A DNA stretch of 64,000 bases from NCBI GenBank assembly GCA_965217685.1, contig CBDCIZ010000003.1, positions 3,782,001 to 3,846,000 of the forward strand, in the 5' to 3' direction. This stretch comes from Aurantimonas sp965217685. Lineage in GTDB: Bacteria > Pseudomonadota > Alphaproteobacteria > Rhizobiales > Rhizobiaceae. The notes below the pieces were generated by a model, which did not search any database, had not been told where the DNA came from, and worked only from the letters and a program-made list of their open reading frames with translations. Positions 27,372 to 37,245 of the stretch are shown here, piece by piece. A program made the translations under genes and the position numbers. The stretch's first letter is position 1. Each line of letters starts with the position of its first letter.

Positions 27372-28025
27372 TCAAAAAACGAACTCTTTGGCCTTCTCAA
27401 AACCAGGCAGCGGCCTGATGCTGCAATTGAATCCGAAACGGTTCGATACGACACCGTCCGAGTCCTTGAAATAAAGCTTGGCGGAAGCCGCGTTGCCGCG
27501 CCCCTCGACGACGACGAGCCTTCCCCCCTCGCGCAGTTGCTCGAAGAAGGTCGCGGGAATGGTTTCCAGTGCGCCTTCGAAAAAGATCACGTCGAACGGC
27601 GCCTCGGACGGATAGCCCTCGTTCAGCGGGCCCTCAACGACAGCGCAGGTGACGAAATCGAGCCGCGAGAAATTGTCGCTGGCGATCGCTGCGAGTTCGG
27701 CAGATTCCTCCAGCGCCACCACGGAACTTGCCAGATGCGACAGGATCGCCGCGCCATAGCCGGTACCGCAGCCGACGTCGAGCACCACATCGTTCTCGCG
27801 TACGGCTGCCAGCTGCAAGAGTTTGGCGAAGGGCGATGGTTCCATGAGGTAGCGCCAGTCGCCGAGCGGCAGGTCCTCGTCGATGTAGGCCAGTGCCTTG
27901 CGCGAGCCGGGCACGAACTCTTCGCGCGGCACCTCCAGGAAGGCACGCAGGATCTCGTGCCGCGTGACGTCCGTCGTGCGAATCTGATTGTCCACCATCT
28001 TCACGCGGGCGGTTTGATAATCCAT
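27372..28025 (-). CDS. Pcm-like protein-L-isoaspartate O-methyltransferase paralogue
   Basis: SAM-dependent methyltransferase of the PCMT family, 217 residues, starting MDYQTARVKMVDNQIRTTDV, a hallmark of the rhizobial second Pcm. It contains EVPREEFVP, LLQLAAVRENDVVLDVGCGTGYG (SAM loop) and FDVIFFEGALE. It lacks the QTMFG-type substrate loop of the Pcm at 5551-6204 and instead has MEPSPFAKLLQLA, so its repair activity is uncertain. The start at 28025 is chosen by similarity; 28040 and 28139 are in-frame alternatives. It lies 196 bp upstream of tolC on the same strand. Confidence 0.88.
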   Translation of the reverse strand: MDYQTARVKMVDNQIRTTDVTRHEILRAFLEVPREEFVPGSRKALAYIDEDLPLGDWRYLMEPSPFAKLLQLAAVRENDVVLDVGCGTGYGAAILSHLASSVVALEESAELAAIASDNFSRLDFVTCAVVEGPLNEGYPSEAPFDVIFFEGALETIPATFFEQLREGGRLVVVEGRGNAASAKLYFKDSDGVVSNRFGFNCSIRPLPGFEKAKEFVF

Positions 28026-28264
28026 CACCGAGATTCCCATGCCGTCGATCGGTCGTCGGTTCCAACGCCGCAGAACCGGCTGCATCGCGCGCCCGCTCTC
28101 TTGCGTTGAGTCCTTAACTTTGGGCTTCGCCGGAGGCAAGCTGCCCGTGCCATGCCCGCACGGCTTCTTTCCGTCACGAACATGGCACTTCGCGCTTTGT
28201 CGCCTCGACCGCCATCAAAACCCTTGCGGCGCATCGGTCAAATCAGTAGGTAATCGCGCATTGG

Positions 28265-28338
28265 GGCCTCGTGGCGGAGTGGTTACGCAGAGGACTGCAA
28301 ATCCTTGCACGGGGGTTCGATTCCCTCCGAGGCCTCCA
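28265..28338 (+). tRNA. tRNA-Cys (GCA)
   Basis: A 74-base cloverleaf including an encoded CCA end. The acceptor arms GGCCTCG (28265-28271) and CGAGGCC (28328-28334) pair perfectly. The anticodon arm reads GAGGACTGCAAATCCTT with GCA in the loop, and the T arm carries GGGGGTTCGATTCCCTC. It is divergent from the pcm paralogue and stands upstream of the zinc-ribbon gene. Confidence 0.97.
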
Positions 28339-28563
28339 AATTTGTTGTCCGCCAAAACTTTCCTGCCGCTTGGTCTTGCGACCGTGTCGAAAAAGGCTCT
28401 GCGGGCGAAAGCACCGGCGGACCCGCCGGCAAATGGCGTCCCGGTTCGGTTTTGCCGCAATGGCCTTGGACCGCTGCCTGCCTCCACAACATCGACGCGG
28501 CCGATTTTTCGTGATCGAAGCCGTTTCATCACTGCATCTGAAGAGAAATCACGGGAGACCAAC

Positions 28564-28797
28564 ATGGCCGATATCGACTGTCCGATCTGTGACGCTGGCG
28601 CGAGCGAGACATTGCCGCGCTCGGGCGATTATATCGAAGTGACCTGCCTGCAGTGCGGACACTACCGGATTACCGAAACCGCCGCGACGTCGATCGCGGA
28701 CCGACCGATCGACGAGCGCAAGGGCATGCTCAAACAAGCCGGGGATGAAGCGACCGGCGAGGCCATTCCGATCGTCGGCGGTGTCTGGCGCCCGTAA
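28564..28797 (+). CDS. Small zinc-ribbon protein
   Basis: Product of 77 residues beginning MADIDCPICDAG, with two CxxC pairs (CPIC near residue 6 and CLQC near residue 30) that can bind one zinc ion in a rubredoxin-like knuckle. The rest is short and hydrophilic. A good ribosome site (GGGAGACC) precedes the ATG. It is downstream of tRNA-Cys and ends before a strong terminator. Not assigned to a function; a nucleic-acid or protein-binding adaptor is possible. Confidence 0.72.
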   Translation: MADIDCPICDAGASETLPRSGDYIEVTCLQCGHYRITETAATSIADRPIDERKGMLKQAGDEATGEAIPIVGGVWRP

Positions 28798-28901
28798 AAC
28801 GGTTTGCTGGAACGACCGGATCGAAGACGCCGTTCGGAAAACCAATTGGAAACACCCAAGAAAGGCCGCCCGTCCGCCGAGGAGACGTCCACAGAATCGC
28901 G

Positions 28902-28939
28902 AAACCCGCCGATCCATTCCTGGATCGACGGGTTTTTTT
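28902..28939. terminator. Rho-independent terminator, probably bidirectional
   Basis: Stem CCCG(C)CGATCCA / TGGATCG(A)CGGG around a TTCC loop, flanked by an A-run on the left and TTTTTTT on the right. It lies between the convergent zinc-ribbon (plus) and degP (minus) genes and can serve both. Confidence 0.85.
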
Positions 28940-28962
28940 AATGTTTGCGGTAGGCCGGCGGA

Positions 28963-30552
28963 TCAGCCGTTATCGAGAGGCAGGGCGACGAAGCTGGAGT
29001 TCTCGCCGCGATTGACGAGCAACAGCACCTGTTTGCGACCGGACGCGCTCGCCGCCTTCACCGCATTGGCGACGTCCCGCGGCGACTTCACCGGCTTCTG
29101 GTTGACCGAGACAATCACGTCGCCCGGCTGCACGCCGTCATCGGACGCCGCCGAATTCTGGTCGACATCCTCGACGAGAACTCCCGTCGCGTCGTCCGGC
29201 AAGTTGAGCTGGTTGCGCGTGTCGGCAGTCAGCGAGTTCAGCTGCATGCCGAGGGTCTGCGAGGTCGACTGATCCGCGGAGTCGCCGCTGTCGTTGCTCG
29301 CGACATCGGTGGCGTTCTTCATGTCGCCGATAGTGATATCGAGCGTCTGCTTGTCGCCATGGCGCAGCACCTTCATCTGCGTCTTCGTGCCCGGCGTCAG
29401 GTCGGCCACCGCCCTGGCGAGCGAACGCGCGTCGGTGACCGGCGTGTCGCCGACCGCCGTGACGATGTCGCCGGCCTTGACGCCCGCTTTGCCGGCCGGG
29501 GTGTCGGAACCGACGCTCGCCACCAGCGCGCCGTCCTTGGTATCGAGGCCGAGGGCGTTCTGGATGTCGGTCGTGACCGGCTGGATCTGAACGCCGATGA
29601 AGCCATGCTGGATCGAACCGTGGTCGATCAGCTTCTGGACGATGGTCTTCGCTTCGTCGGACGGGATGGCGAAGCCAACGCCGACATTGCCGCCGTTCGG
29701 CGAATAGATCGCCGAATCGATGCCGACCACCTTGCCGTTCATGGCGACAAGCGGGCCGCCGGAGTTGCCGGTGTTGATCGGGGCGTCGACCTGGATGAAA
29801 TCGTCATAGGGTCCGCCGTTAAGATCGCGGCCACGGGCGGAGACGATGCCGGCGGTCACCGTCGTGCCGACGCCGAACGGGTTGCCGATAGCGAGAATCT
29901 TGTCGCCGAGCTTCAACTGATCCGAATCGCCCCAGGCGACGACCGGCAGATCCTTCTTGGCCTCGACCTTGATCACCGCGAGGTCCGACTTCGGATCGCG
30001 GCCCAACACCTTGGCCGGCAGCTCGGTGCCGTCGTCGAGGATCACCTTGATGTCGGTGCCGCCTTCGACGACGTGGTTGTTGGTGACGATGGTGCCGTTC
30101 TTGTCGATGATGAAGCCCGAACCGAGCGCCTCCATCTCTTTTTGCGGCTGCTGCTGGAACGGCATCGGGCGACCGAACTGGCCGTGCCCGTTCTGGCCGT
30201 TCGGACCGAAGAACTGCTGAAAGAACTGGTCGAACGGCGTCTGCGGCCGACCGTGCATGTTGCCATGCGCCACGGCCGGCCCCTCTTCGCCACCGGCCAT
30301 GTGCGAGATGATCGTAACCACCGCCGGTTTGTCGGCGGAGACGATCGGGGCAACCGAGCCGTCGCTCATCTGGGTGGTGATTGCCGCGTTGACCGGGGGC
30401 TCGGTGTTGGCGGCATCGGTCTTCGGCGTGTCGTTGTTGGACGCGGCGAACACGGTTGTCGTCACCGGCACGGCGACGAGCGGCAAAACGATGATCGCGG
30501 CGCTGATCGATGCGGCGATGCGGTGCTTCTTCAAGACGGAGAAAGTGGACAT
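28963..30552 (-). CDS. degP: Periplasmic serine protease DegP/HtrA (Do family)
   Basis: Envelope quality-control protease and chaperone, 529 residues. An N-terminal membrane/signal segment is followed by a Gln/Phe/Pro-rich LA-loop-like region (about 100-135), then the trypsin-like domain with the catalytic triad at His160 (VTNNHVVEGG), Asp190 (KSDLAVIK) and Ser264 (GNSGGPL). Two PDZ domains follow, at about 310-400 and 430-520 (GVLVEDVDQNSAASDDGVQPGD). Length and layout are typical. It is convergent with the zinc-ribbon gene across a terminator and has a 279-bp upstream gap to recJ. Confidence 0.96.
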   Translation of the reverse strand: MSTFSVLKKHRIAASISAAIIVLPLVAVPVTTTVFAASNNDTPKTDAANTEPPVNAAITTQMSDGSVAPIVSADKPAVVTIISHMAGGEEGPAVAHGNMHGRPQTPFDQFFQQFFGPNGQNGHGQFGRPMPFQQQPQKEMEALGSGFIIDKNGTIVTNNHVVEGGTDIKVILDDGTELPAKVLGRDPKSDLAVIKVEAKKDLPVVAWGDSDQLKLGDKILAIGNPFGVGTTVTAGIVSARGRDLNGGPYDDFIQVDAPINTGNSGGPLVAMNGKVVGIDSAIYSPNGGNVGVGFAIPSDEAKTIVQKLIDHGSIQHGFIGVQIQPVTTDIQNALGLDTKDGALVASVGSDTPAGKAGVKAGDIVTAVGDTPVTDARSLARAVADLTPGTKTQMKVLRHGDKQTLDITIGDMKNATDVASNDSGDSADQSTSQTLGMQLNSLTADTRNQLNLPDDATGVLVEDVDQNSAASDDGVQPGDVIVSVNQKPVKSPRDVANAVKAASASGRKQVLLLVNRGENSSFVALPLDNG

Positions 30553-30831
30553 CTGCTCAAGGCCTCTTGTTACGAATGTTCATGGTGCCGTGGCGTGCCG
30601 ACATGTCCCTTGCGGGTCGCATCCAGTCGTCTATTCGGCGTCCGGTCAGGGGCCTGAAAACCTTTGCAAGGCCTTCACCCGCGAACCGTCATGACCCAGC
30701 AACGGCCGCAATCGGGCAGGGTTGCGGCGATTACCAAGCTTTAAGCCAGGGGCCAGACGGCGGTAATTTTCGCGTCACAAGGCGGTAAGAATCTCGCCGA
30801 AATTGGGGGTTTTCAGCCTCGAAGCGGACAT

Positions 30832-32625
30832 TCAGTCGAAGGCCTCGGCCACGTCGACGATACGGAAGCGGACCTCTTCACGACCGCGAAACCGATCCAG
30901 CGACAAGGTGCCTGCGGCATGGATGGGCCGCCCGCCTGCCACAAGCAGCCGCTCCCCGACCGGGGTTTTCGCCGCCTTGAACGCGATCGCCGAGATCGCG
31001 GTTCCGTCGGCGCCGCGAAGCGTGGCCCGCACATGGTTGGTGCCGACGCCCGACGACGAATCGATGCGGTGGCGGGCCAGTGCGAAAACCGGCGCCGGGT
31101 GGCCGGAGCCAAAGGGTCCGGCCCGCTCGATCGTGCCGTATAGATCCGGGGTCAGACCCGCTGCGCTCAAGGTCCCGTCGATGCGCAGCGCTTCTTCCTC
31201 ACGCAGCAAGGCAACGCGGCTGGCGGCCTTGTCTGCGATATAGGCGCGAAAGTCGCCGAGCCTGGGCTTTTCGATGGTGATGCCCGCCGCCATCGCGTGA
31301 CCGCCGCCCTTGATCAGAAGGCCCGTCTCGACGGCCTCGCGCACCAAGCGACCGAGATCGAAGCCGCCGATCGAGCGGCCCGAACCGGTGCCGCGTCCAT
31401 TGCGATCGAAGGCGATGGCGAAGGCCGGGCGACGATGGTGTTCCTTCAGCCGGGCGGCCAGGAGGCCGACGATACCGGGATGCCAGTCGGCCGAAGCGGC
31501 AACGAGGATTGCCGGCCCCTCACCCGCCCCCATCTCGGCCAGCACCTCGGCTTCGGCTTCCTGGAGCATGATCTGCTCCATTGCCTGGCGCTCCTGGTTG
31601 AGTTCGCCGAGACGCGTTGCAAGAAGATCCGATTCGGTCGGCTCGTCGAGACAAAGAAGCCGGCTGCCGAGGGCCGCGTCGCCGATTCGGCCGCCGGCGT
31701 TGATGCGTGGTCCGAGCATGAAGCCGAGATGGTGCGCCTCGAGCGGCCCGGACAGGCGCGAGGCGCGGGCGAGCGCGGCAAGTCCCTGGTTGGTCTGGGC
31801 GCGCATGACACCGAGGCCCTGCACGACGAAGGCGCGGTTGATGCCGATGAGCGGAACCACGTCACAGACGGTGGCAAGCGCCACAAGATCGAGAAGCGCG
31901 AAGATGTCGGGCAGGCTCTTGGGCGCCCGGCCCCGCCGGCGCAACTCGCGCGAAACGGCGACCAGCGTCATGAAGACGACGCCGGCAGCGCAGAGATGGC
32001 CGAGGCCCGACAAATCGTCCTGGCGGTTCGGGTTGACCAGGACATCTGCGTTCGGCAGCGCCGTCCCCGTCTGGTGGTGATCGAGGACGACGACATCGGC
32101 GGCCAGCGAGCGCGCCATATCGATCGCTTCGAAACTGCCGGTGCCGCAATCGACGGTGACGATGAGCGTCGCACCCGCGTCGACCAGCTCGCGCATCGCG
32201 GTGGGATTCGGCCCGTAGCCTTCGGTGATGCGGTCGGGAATGCGAATCGCCGCATCGATGCCGAAGGCTTTGAAATAGCGCCAGAGCAGCGCCGAGGATG
32301 CCGCGCCGTCGACATCGTAATCGCCGAAGATCGCCACCCTCTCGCCGCGCTCGACCGCATCGGCGAGACGCGTGGCGGCAGCGTCCATGTCGGTAAGGGT
32401 CGAGGGATCGGGCATCAGGTCGCGCAGCCGGGGCGTCAGGAAGGCTTCGGCATCTGCTTCGGTGACGCCGCGCGCCGACAGGACACGGGCGACGATGTCG
32501 GGCAAGCCGAGCGTTTGCGACATCTTGAGCGCCAACGCCTCGGCCCGCTCGTCGAGGGCGCTCAGCCAGCGGCGTCCGCCCAGCGAGCGATCGACGGCCA
32601 GGAATGTACGTGCAGAAGAAGCCAT
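30832..32625 (-). CDS. recJ: Single-stranded-DNA-specific exonuclease RecJ
   Basis: 5'-3' single-strand DNA exonuclease of recombination and mismatch repair, 597 residues. DHH-superfamily motifs are clear: AIFGDYDVDGAAS, VTVDCGTG, VVLDHHQTG and the DHHA1 motif KGGGHAMAAGITI. The start at 32625 (MASSARTFLAVDRSLGGRRW) matches homologues; an upstream start at 32661 is possible. It sits in the conserved order alaC-hom-glpX-recJ on the minus strand. Confidence 0.95.
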   Translation of the reverse strand: MASSARTFLAVDRSLGGRRWLSALDERAEALALKMSQTLGLPDIVARVLSARGVTEADAEAFLTPRLRDLMPDPSTLTDMDAAATRLADAVERGERVAIFGDYDVDGAASSALLWRYFKAFGIDAAIRIPDRITEGYGPNPTAMRELVDAGATLIVTVDCGTGSFEAIDMARSLAADVVVLDHHQTGTALPNADVLVNPNRQDDLSGLGHLCAAGVVFMTLVAVSRELRRRGRAPKSLPDIFALLDLVALATVCDVVPLIGINRAFVVQGLGVMRAQTNQGLAALARASRLSGPLEAHHLGFMLGPRINAGGRIGDAALGSRLLCLDEPTESDLLATRLGELNQERQAMEQIMLQEAEAEVLAEMGAGEGPAILVAASADWHPGIVGLLAARLKEHHRRPAFAIAFDRNGRGTGSGRSIGGFDLGRLVREAVETGLLIKGGGHAMAAGITIEKPRLGDFRAYIADKAASRVALLREEEALRIDGTLSAAGLTPDLYGTIERAGPFGSGHPAPVFALARHRIDSSSGVGTNHVRATLRGADGTAISAIAFKAAKTPVGERLLVAGGRPIHAAGTLSLDRFRGREEVRFRIVDVAEAFD

Positions 32626-32764
32626 GGAACGCGTTCTGGCGAAGCCTGTGCCATCGCGCAAGCGGCACGAGGTCTCATGGATCGGCGCACGCCACCGACC
32701 ACTTAGTTCACGGTCGATCTACGATTTTGCTCGGCGCTGGAGATCGGAGCCTTCCAACAACCAT

Positions 32765-33763
32765 TCAGCTGTCGAATTTCGACGTATCGTAATGCCGCGC
32801 GCGGATTTCGCGGATGGTCTGCGTGTGCGAGCGCATGACCAGCGTATGGGTCGCGATGCGGTCGCGGTAGAAACGGACGCCGTCCAGAAGATTGCCGTCG
32901 GTTACGCCCGTTGCCGCGAAAATCACGTCGCCGGACGCCATCTCCTCGACCGAGTAGATGCGGTACGGGTCGGAGATTCCCATCTTCTCGGCACGGGCGC
33001 GCTTCTCATTGGTGTTGAGCTGCAGCCGCGCCTGCATCTGGCCGCCCGTGCAGCGCAGCGCCGCAGCAGCGAGAACGCCCTCCGGCGCGCCGCCGATGCC
33101 CATGTAGACGTCGATCCCGGTCTCTTCCGAATCGGTGGTGTGAATGACGCCCGCGACATCACCGTCGCCGATCAGGCGGATCGAGGCGCCCGCCTCGCGC
33201 ACGGCGGCGATCAACGGCGCATGGCGCGGCCGGTCGAGGATGCAGACGGTGATGCCGGCGACCGGCACACCCTTGGCCTTGGCGAGGGCGTTGAGATTGG
33301 CCTCCGGCGGACGCGTCAGATCGACGATACAGTCCGGGTAGCCGGGGCCGACGGCGATCTTCTCCATGTAGACGTCGGGCGCGTTGAGCAGACTTCCCCG
33401 GGTCGCCATCGCGATGACCGCCAGGGAATTCGGCAGGTTCTTGGCGCAGATCGTCGTGCCCTCGAGCGGATCGAGTGCGATGTCGACCTTTGGTCCCTTT
33501 TTGGTACCAACCTCTTCGCCTATGAAGAGCATCGGCGCCTCGTCGCGCTCGCCCTCGCCGATGACGATGGTGCCGTCGATCGCGAGCGCGTTCAGTTCCG
33601 AGCGCATGGCGTCGACAGCGGCCTGGTCGGCCGCCTTCTCGTCGCCGCGGCCCCGCAGATGGGCGGCCGCGACTGCGGCCTTCTCGGTGACGCGGGCGAT
33701 CTCCAGCGTCAGCACCCGGTCCAGGAGCTGCGACGTCTCGACCCGTTTGGCCGCCTCGCTCAT
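32765..33763 (-). CDS. glpX: Class II fructose-1,6-bisphosphatase
   Basis: Gluconeogenic phosphatase converting fructose-1,6-bisphosphate to fructose-6-phosphate, 332 residues. Family motifs are present: DGTIVIGEGERDEAPML, DIALDPLEGTTICA, GIGGAPEGVLAAAALRC and FAATGVTDGNLL. The ATG at 33763 is preferred to an in-frame GTG at 33787. Hom lies 131 bp upstream and recJ 139 bp downstream on the same strand, as in many Rhizobiales. Confidence 0.96.
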   Translation of the reverse strand: MSEAAKRVETSQLLDRVLTLEIARVTEKAAVAAAHLRGRGDEKAADQAAVDAMRSELNALAIDGTIVIGEGERDEAPMLFIGEEVGTKKGPKVDIALDPLEGTTICAKNLPNSLAVIAMATRGSLLNAPDVYMEKIAVGPGYPDCIVDLTRPPEANLNALAKAKGVPVAGITVCILDRPRHAPLIAAVREAGASIRLIGDGDVAGVIHTTDSEETGIDVYMGIGGAPEGVLAAAALRCTGGQMQARLQLNTNEKRARAEKMGISDPYRIYSVEEMASGDVIFAATGVTDGNLLDGVRFYRDRIATHTLVMRSHTQTIREIRARHYDTSKFDS

Positions 33764-33893
33764 CGTGAAATTCCCCTCGAAAGCCACCGCAACCGTCCGC
33801 TATCGGATCGGCATGGCCACGCATATGAGCCACACTTGTGAAACCGTGATGTCGCAGGCGGCCCACGATTCGACCTTGGCCGATGCGGCGTCG

Positions 33894-35198
33894 TCAGTCG
33901 AGGGTTTCAATGCGAATCATCTGGGGAGTGGCAGTCAGATGGCCGTCCTTCGAAACGAGTTCGAGGGCGCGGCGGATAGCGGCCTCGGTCGTCTCGTGGG
34001 TGACGAGCACCACCGGCGCGATGGCGCTGCCCTCGGCGCCCGGACGCTGGCGCTGGACGATCGATTCGAGCGAGATCTTCGCTTCTGCCATGCGCCGGGC
34101 GATCGAGGCGAAGGCACCGACCCGGTCGTGGACCGCAAGGCGAATGTAGTAACCGCCCTCATGGGCGCGCATCCTGGCGCGCTTGTAGGGCACGAGCTTG
34201 GACACCGGCAGGCCGAGCGTCGGCGGCACGACGCCGCCGGCGACGTCCATGATGTCCGACAGGACCGCCGAAGCCGTCGCATCGCCGCCGGCACCGGGAC
34301 CGGCCAGCAGGATCGAGCCGAGGAGATCGGTGTCGACGGCGACGGCGTTGGTGACGCCATCGACCTGTGCGAGTGCCGAACTGGCCGGGATCATCGTCGG
34401 GTGGACGCGCTGCTCGATGCCGGTGTCGGTCTGCACCGCGACGGCGAGGAGCTTGATACGGTAGCCCAGTTCCGCGGCGGCCTGGATGTCGTCGTTGGTG
34501 ACTGCCGAGATACCCTCGATGAAAACCGAATCGAGATCGATCTCGCATCCGAAAGCGAGCGAGGTCAGGATCGCCAGCTTGTGGGCGGCGTCGAAGCCGC
34601 CGATGTCGAAGGTCGGGTCGGCCTCGGCATAGCCGAGCGCCTGGGCGTCGGCGAGACAGGCGTCGAAGGAGATGCCCTCACGCTCCATGCGGGTCAGCAT
34701 GTAATTGCAGGTGCCGTTGAGAATGCCGTAGACGCGGCTGACGGAATTGCCGGACAGGCCCTCGCGCATGGTCTTGATGATCGGGATGCCGCCGGCAACC
34801 GCTGCCTCGAAGAGGATCGCGGTGTTCCTGCGCGCCGCAACCTTGGCCAGCGCGACACCGTGATGGGCGAGCAGCGCCTTGTTGGCCGTCACCACCGGGA
34901 GGCCGCGCGACAGCGCCGCCTTGACGCTTTCATGGGCAGCGCCGTCCGAGCCGCCGACGAGCTCGACGAAGACGTCGATTTCACCCTTGGCCGCCAATTG
35001 CACCGGATCGTCGAACCAGGCGGCGTTCGACATGTCGAAACCGCGGTCGCGGGTGCGGTCACGAGCCGACACCGCAGCGACGGTGAGGGTCCGGCCGCTG
35101 CGGTTGGCCAGTGTCTCGGCCTTGGTCTCGATCAGCCGTGCCAGGCTCGATCCTACGGTTCCGAGCCCGGCGATGCCGAGCCGCAATGGGCTGTTCAT
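33894..35198 (-). CDS. hom: Homoserine dehydrogenase
   Basis: NAD(P)-dependent enzyme of threonine/methionine synthesis, reducing aspartate semialdehyde to homoserine. The 434-residue product has the N-terminal Rossmann motif GIAGLGTVGSSLARL, VTANKALLAHHG, GILNGTCNYMLTRM, the active-site region AQALGYAEADPTFDIGG and a C-terminal ACT domain (YYIRLAVHDRVGAFASIA) for feedback control. The start MNSPLRLGIAG at 35198 has AAGG upstream. The alaC stop is 76 bp upstream. Confidence 0.96.
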   Translation of the reverse strand: MNSPLRLGIAGLGTVGSSLARLIETKAETLANRSGRTLTVAAVSARDRTRDRGFDMSNAAWFDDPVQLAAKGEIDVFVELVGGSDGAAHESVKAALSRGLPVVTANKALLAHHGVALAKVAARRNTAILFEAAVAGGIPIIKTMREGLSGNSVSRVYGILNGTCNYMLTRMEREGISFDACLADAQALGYAEADPTFDIGGFDAAHKLAILTSLAFGCEIDLDSVFIEGISAVTNDDIQAAAELGYRIKLLAVAVQTDTGIEQRVHPTMIPASSALAQVDGVTNAVAVDTDLLGSILLAGPGAGGDATASAVLSDIMDVAGGVVPPTLGLPVSKLVPYKRARMRAHEGGYYIRLAVHDRVGAFASIARRMAEAKISLESIVQRQRPGAEGSAIAPVVLVTHETTEAAIRRALELVSKDGHLTATPQMIRIETLD

Positions 35199-35274
35199 GG
35201 CGACCTTGTCGTTCTGTTCGTCGATCTTCGGCGCCGCGTCCCGGATCGGCGATCTGTCGACTCTCGTATCCGGG

Positions 35275-36489
35275 CTAGCGCGCGTTCGCTGCGGCGACCT
35301 TCTGCCCGGCTTGACGCTCAGGCGCAAGGAAGCGCTTGATGTTGCGCGCCGCCTGGCGAATGCGGTGCTCGTTCTCGACGAGCGCGATGCGCACGAAATC
35401 GTCGCCATGCTCGCCAAAGCCGATGCCGGGTGCGACGGCGACATCCGCCTCTTCGATCAAAAGCTTCGAGAATTCCAGCGAGCCGAGATGCTTGTACTGG
35501 TCCGGGATCGGCGCCCAGGCGAACATCGTCGATGACGGCGGCGGCACGTCCCAGCCAGCCCGCGCGAAACTGTCGACGAGGACGTCGCGGCGCTTGCGGT
35601 AGATAGTGCGCACCTCCTCGATCGGCGCGTCGCCGGCGTTCAGCGCAGCCGTCGCGGCGACCTGGATCGGCGTGAAGGCGCCGTAATCGAGATAGGACTT
35701 TACCCGGGCGAGCGCGGCGAGCAGCCGCTCGTTGCCGACTGCGAAGCCGATCCGCCAGCCGGGCATCGAGAAGGTCTTCGACATCGAAGTGAACTCGACC
35801 GCCACGTCCATCGCGCCCTGGACCTGCAAGATCGAAGGCGGCGGCGCGCCGTCGAAGTAAATCTCCGCATAGGCGAGATCGGACAGGACGATGATTTCGT
35901 GCCGGCGGGCGAAGGCGATGATCTCACGGTAGAAGGCGAGGTCGACTTCGCAGGCAGTCGGATTGGACGGGTAGTTGAGGATGATCGCAATCGGCTTGGG
36001 GATCGAATGGCGCACAGCCCGGTCGATTGCCGCAATGAAGCCGGCGTCGGGCGTCGACGGAATGCCGCGGATCGTGCCGCCGGCCATCAGGAAACCGAAA
36101 GCGTGGATCGGATAGGTCGGGTTCGGACACAGCACCACGTCGCCCGGCGCGGTGATCGCCTGCGCCATGTTGGCGAAGCCTTCCTTGGAACCGAGCGTTG
36201 CAACGACCTGGGTCGCCGGGTCCAGCGTCACGCCGAAGCGCCGCGCATAATAGCCGGCTTGCGCCTTGCGCAGGCCGGCAATGCCCTTCGACGCCGAATA
36301 GCGGTGGGTGCGCGGGTCGCGGATGGCCTCGCATAGCTTGTCGACGATGAATGGCGGCGTCGGCAGGTCCGGATTGCCCATCCCAAGGTCGATGATGTCG
36401 GCACCGCGGGCGCGCGCTGTCGCCTTCAGTCGGTTGACCTCTTCGAAGACGTAGGGCGGCAGGCGGCGAACTTTGTGGAATTCTTCCAT
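35275..36489 (-). CDS. alaC: LL-diaminopimelate/alanine-type aminotransferase (AlaC-like)
   Basis: Class I/II PLP-dependent aminotransferase, 404 residues, likely interconverting glutamate/pyruvate with alanine/2-oxoglutarate. Visible motifs: DIIDLGMGNPDLPTPP, NPTYPIHAFG, LNYPSNPTACEVD and the PLP lysine in SMSKTFSMPGWRIGFAVG. The start MEEFHKVRRLPPYVFEE at 36489 matches homologues; an in-frame ATG at 36552 with its own ribosome site would add 21 residues and cannot be ruled out. It is followed by hom. Confidence 0.88.
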   Translation of the reverse strand: MEEFHKVRRLPPYVFEEVNRLKATARARGADIIDLGMGNPDLPTPPFIVDKLCEAIRDPRTHRYSASKGIAGLRKAQAGYYARRFGVTLDPATQVVATLGSKEGFANMAQAITAPGDVVLCPNPTYPIHAFGFLMAGGTIRGIPSTPDAGFIAAIDRAVRHSIPKPIAIILNYPSNPTACEVDLAFYREIIAFARRHEIIVLSDLAYAEIYFDGAPPPSILQVQGAMDVAVEFTSMSKTFSMPGWRIGFAVGNERLLAALARVKSYLDYGAFTPIQVAATAALNAGDAPIEEVRTIYRKRRDVLVDSFARAGWDVPPPSSTMFAWAPIPDQYKHLGSLEFSKLLIEEADVAVAPGIGFGEHGDDFVRIALVENEHRIRQAARNIKRFLAPERQAGQKVAAANAR

Positions 36490-36612
36490 GAACTTCAATC
36501 CCCCGGCAGGCTGCCGGTCGTGGACGGTTGCGGAGAGCGCGTGATCGGCCATGTGCCCGCCAGACGCTGCTTTGTTTGGTTCACACGAACGAAGGCTTGA
36601 AAGCGTGGCCGG

Positions 36613-37059
36613 TCAGGTGCCGGACTCGATTTGCCTGAGAACCTCTTCGGGCGTCGGCCCTCTCGGCCTGGCGGGCTTCGACTTCCTGGCCAACCCGGCC
36701 TCGACTTCGGCCGCCTGGCGCGCTCGCAAGGCTTGGGCGCGGGCGATCCTGGCGTCATAGTCGGTGGCGTTCGGCGCCGCCGAACGCTGCGCTGCCAGTT
36801 TATTGAAGCGCGTCGAGTCGCTGGAAACCTCGGCATCGGTCAGTTGCGGGGCGGCCGCGCCGGGGAAAGCCCCGAGCAGCGGATACCCGTCGTCGCCAAG
36901 GCGTTGCCTGGAGGCGACGGGTGCGGTCGCCGCGAGCCGCTGGGCGCCGATCGAATTATCCTGATCGTCGCCGAACATCGCCTGGCAGCCGGCAGCGGGA
37001 GCCACAGCGACGAGAAGTGCAAGCACACGGAGCGTGGAGGACGAGAACATGGGCTTCAA
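36613..37059 (-). CDS. Small putative lipoprotein
   Basis: Product of 148 residues with a lipoprotein signal peptide (hydrophobic core LRVLALLVAVAPAAG before Cys25). The mature part is hydrophilic, with an Arg/Ala-rich helix (ARIARAQALRARQAAEVEAG) and a basic, proline-rich end. No known domain is recognised. It lies upstream of alaC on the same strand and is divergent from phaC, with 186 bp between starts. Function unknown. Confidence 0.7.
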   Translation of the reverse strand: MKPMFSSSTLRVLALLVAVAPAAGCQAMFGDDQDNSIGAQRLAATAPVASRQRLGDDGYPLLGAFPGAAAPQLTDAEVSSDSTRFNKLAAQRSAAPNATDYDARIARAQALRARQAAEVEAGLARKSKPARPRGPTPEEVLRQIESGT

Positions 37060-37245
37060 GCCTTCTAGATTTGGCGATTTGTTTCATATCCCAGGGATGC
37101 ACATTTACAAAATGGCGATCCCGCGATTGTCGCGGCGACGGCCATCCTTCACAGTGATGCCGGGACGAACGTGATATACGGTGCCGACCACCCGAAGACT
37201 GGCAGGCAGCACGGGAACCGGGCGATCCTCCGGGAGGAGCGGAAC

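Noticed and set aside
27200..27454. 84-codon minus-strand frame overlapping the second pcm gene
   Set aside because: Overlaps a secure gene over much of its length and has no family features.
31297..32706. Plus-strand open frame of 469 codons opposite recJ
   Set aside because: Antisense shadow of recJ.
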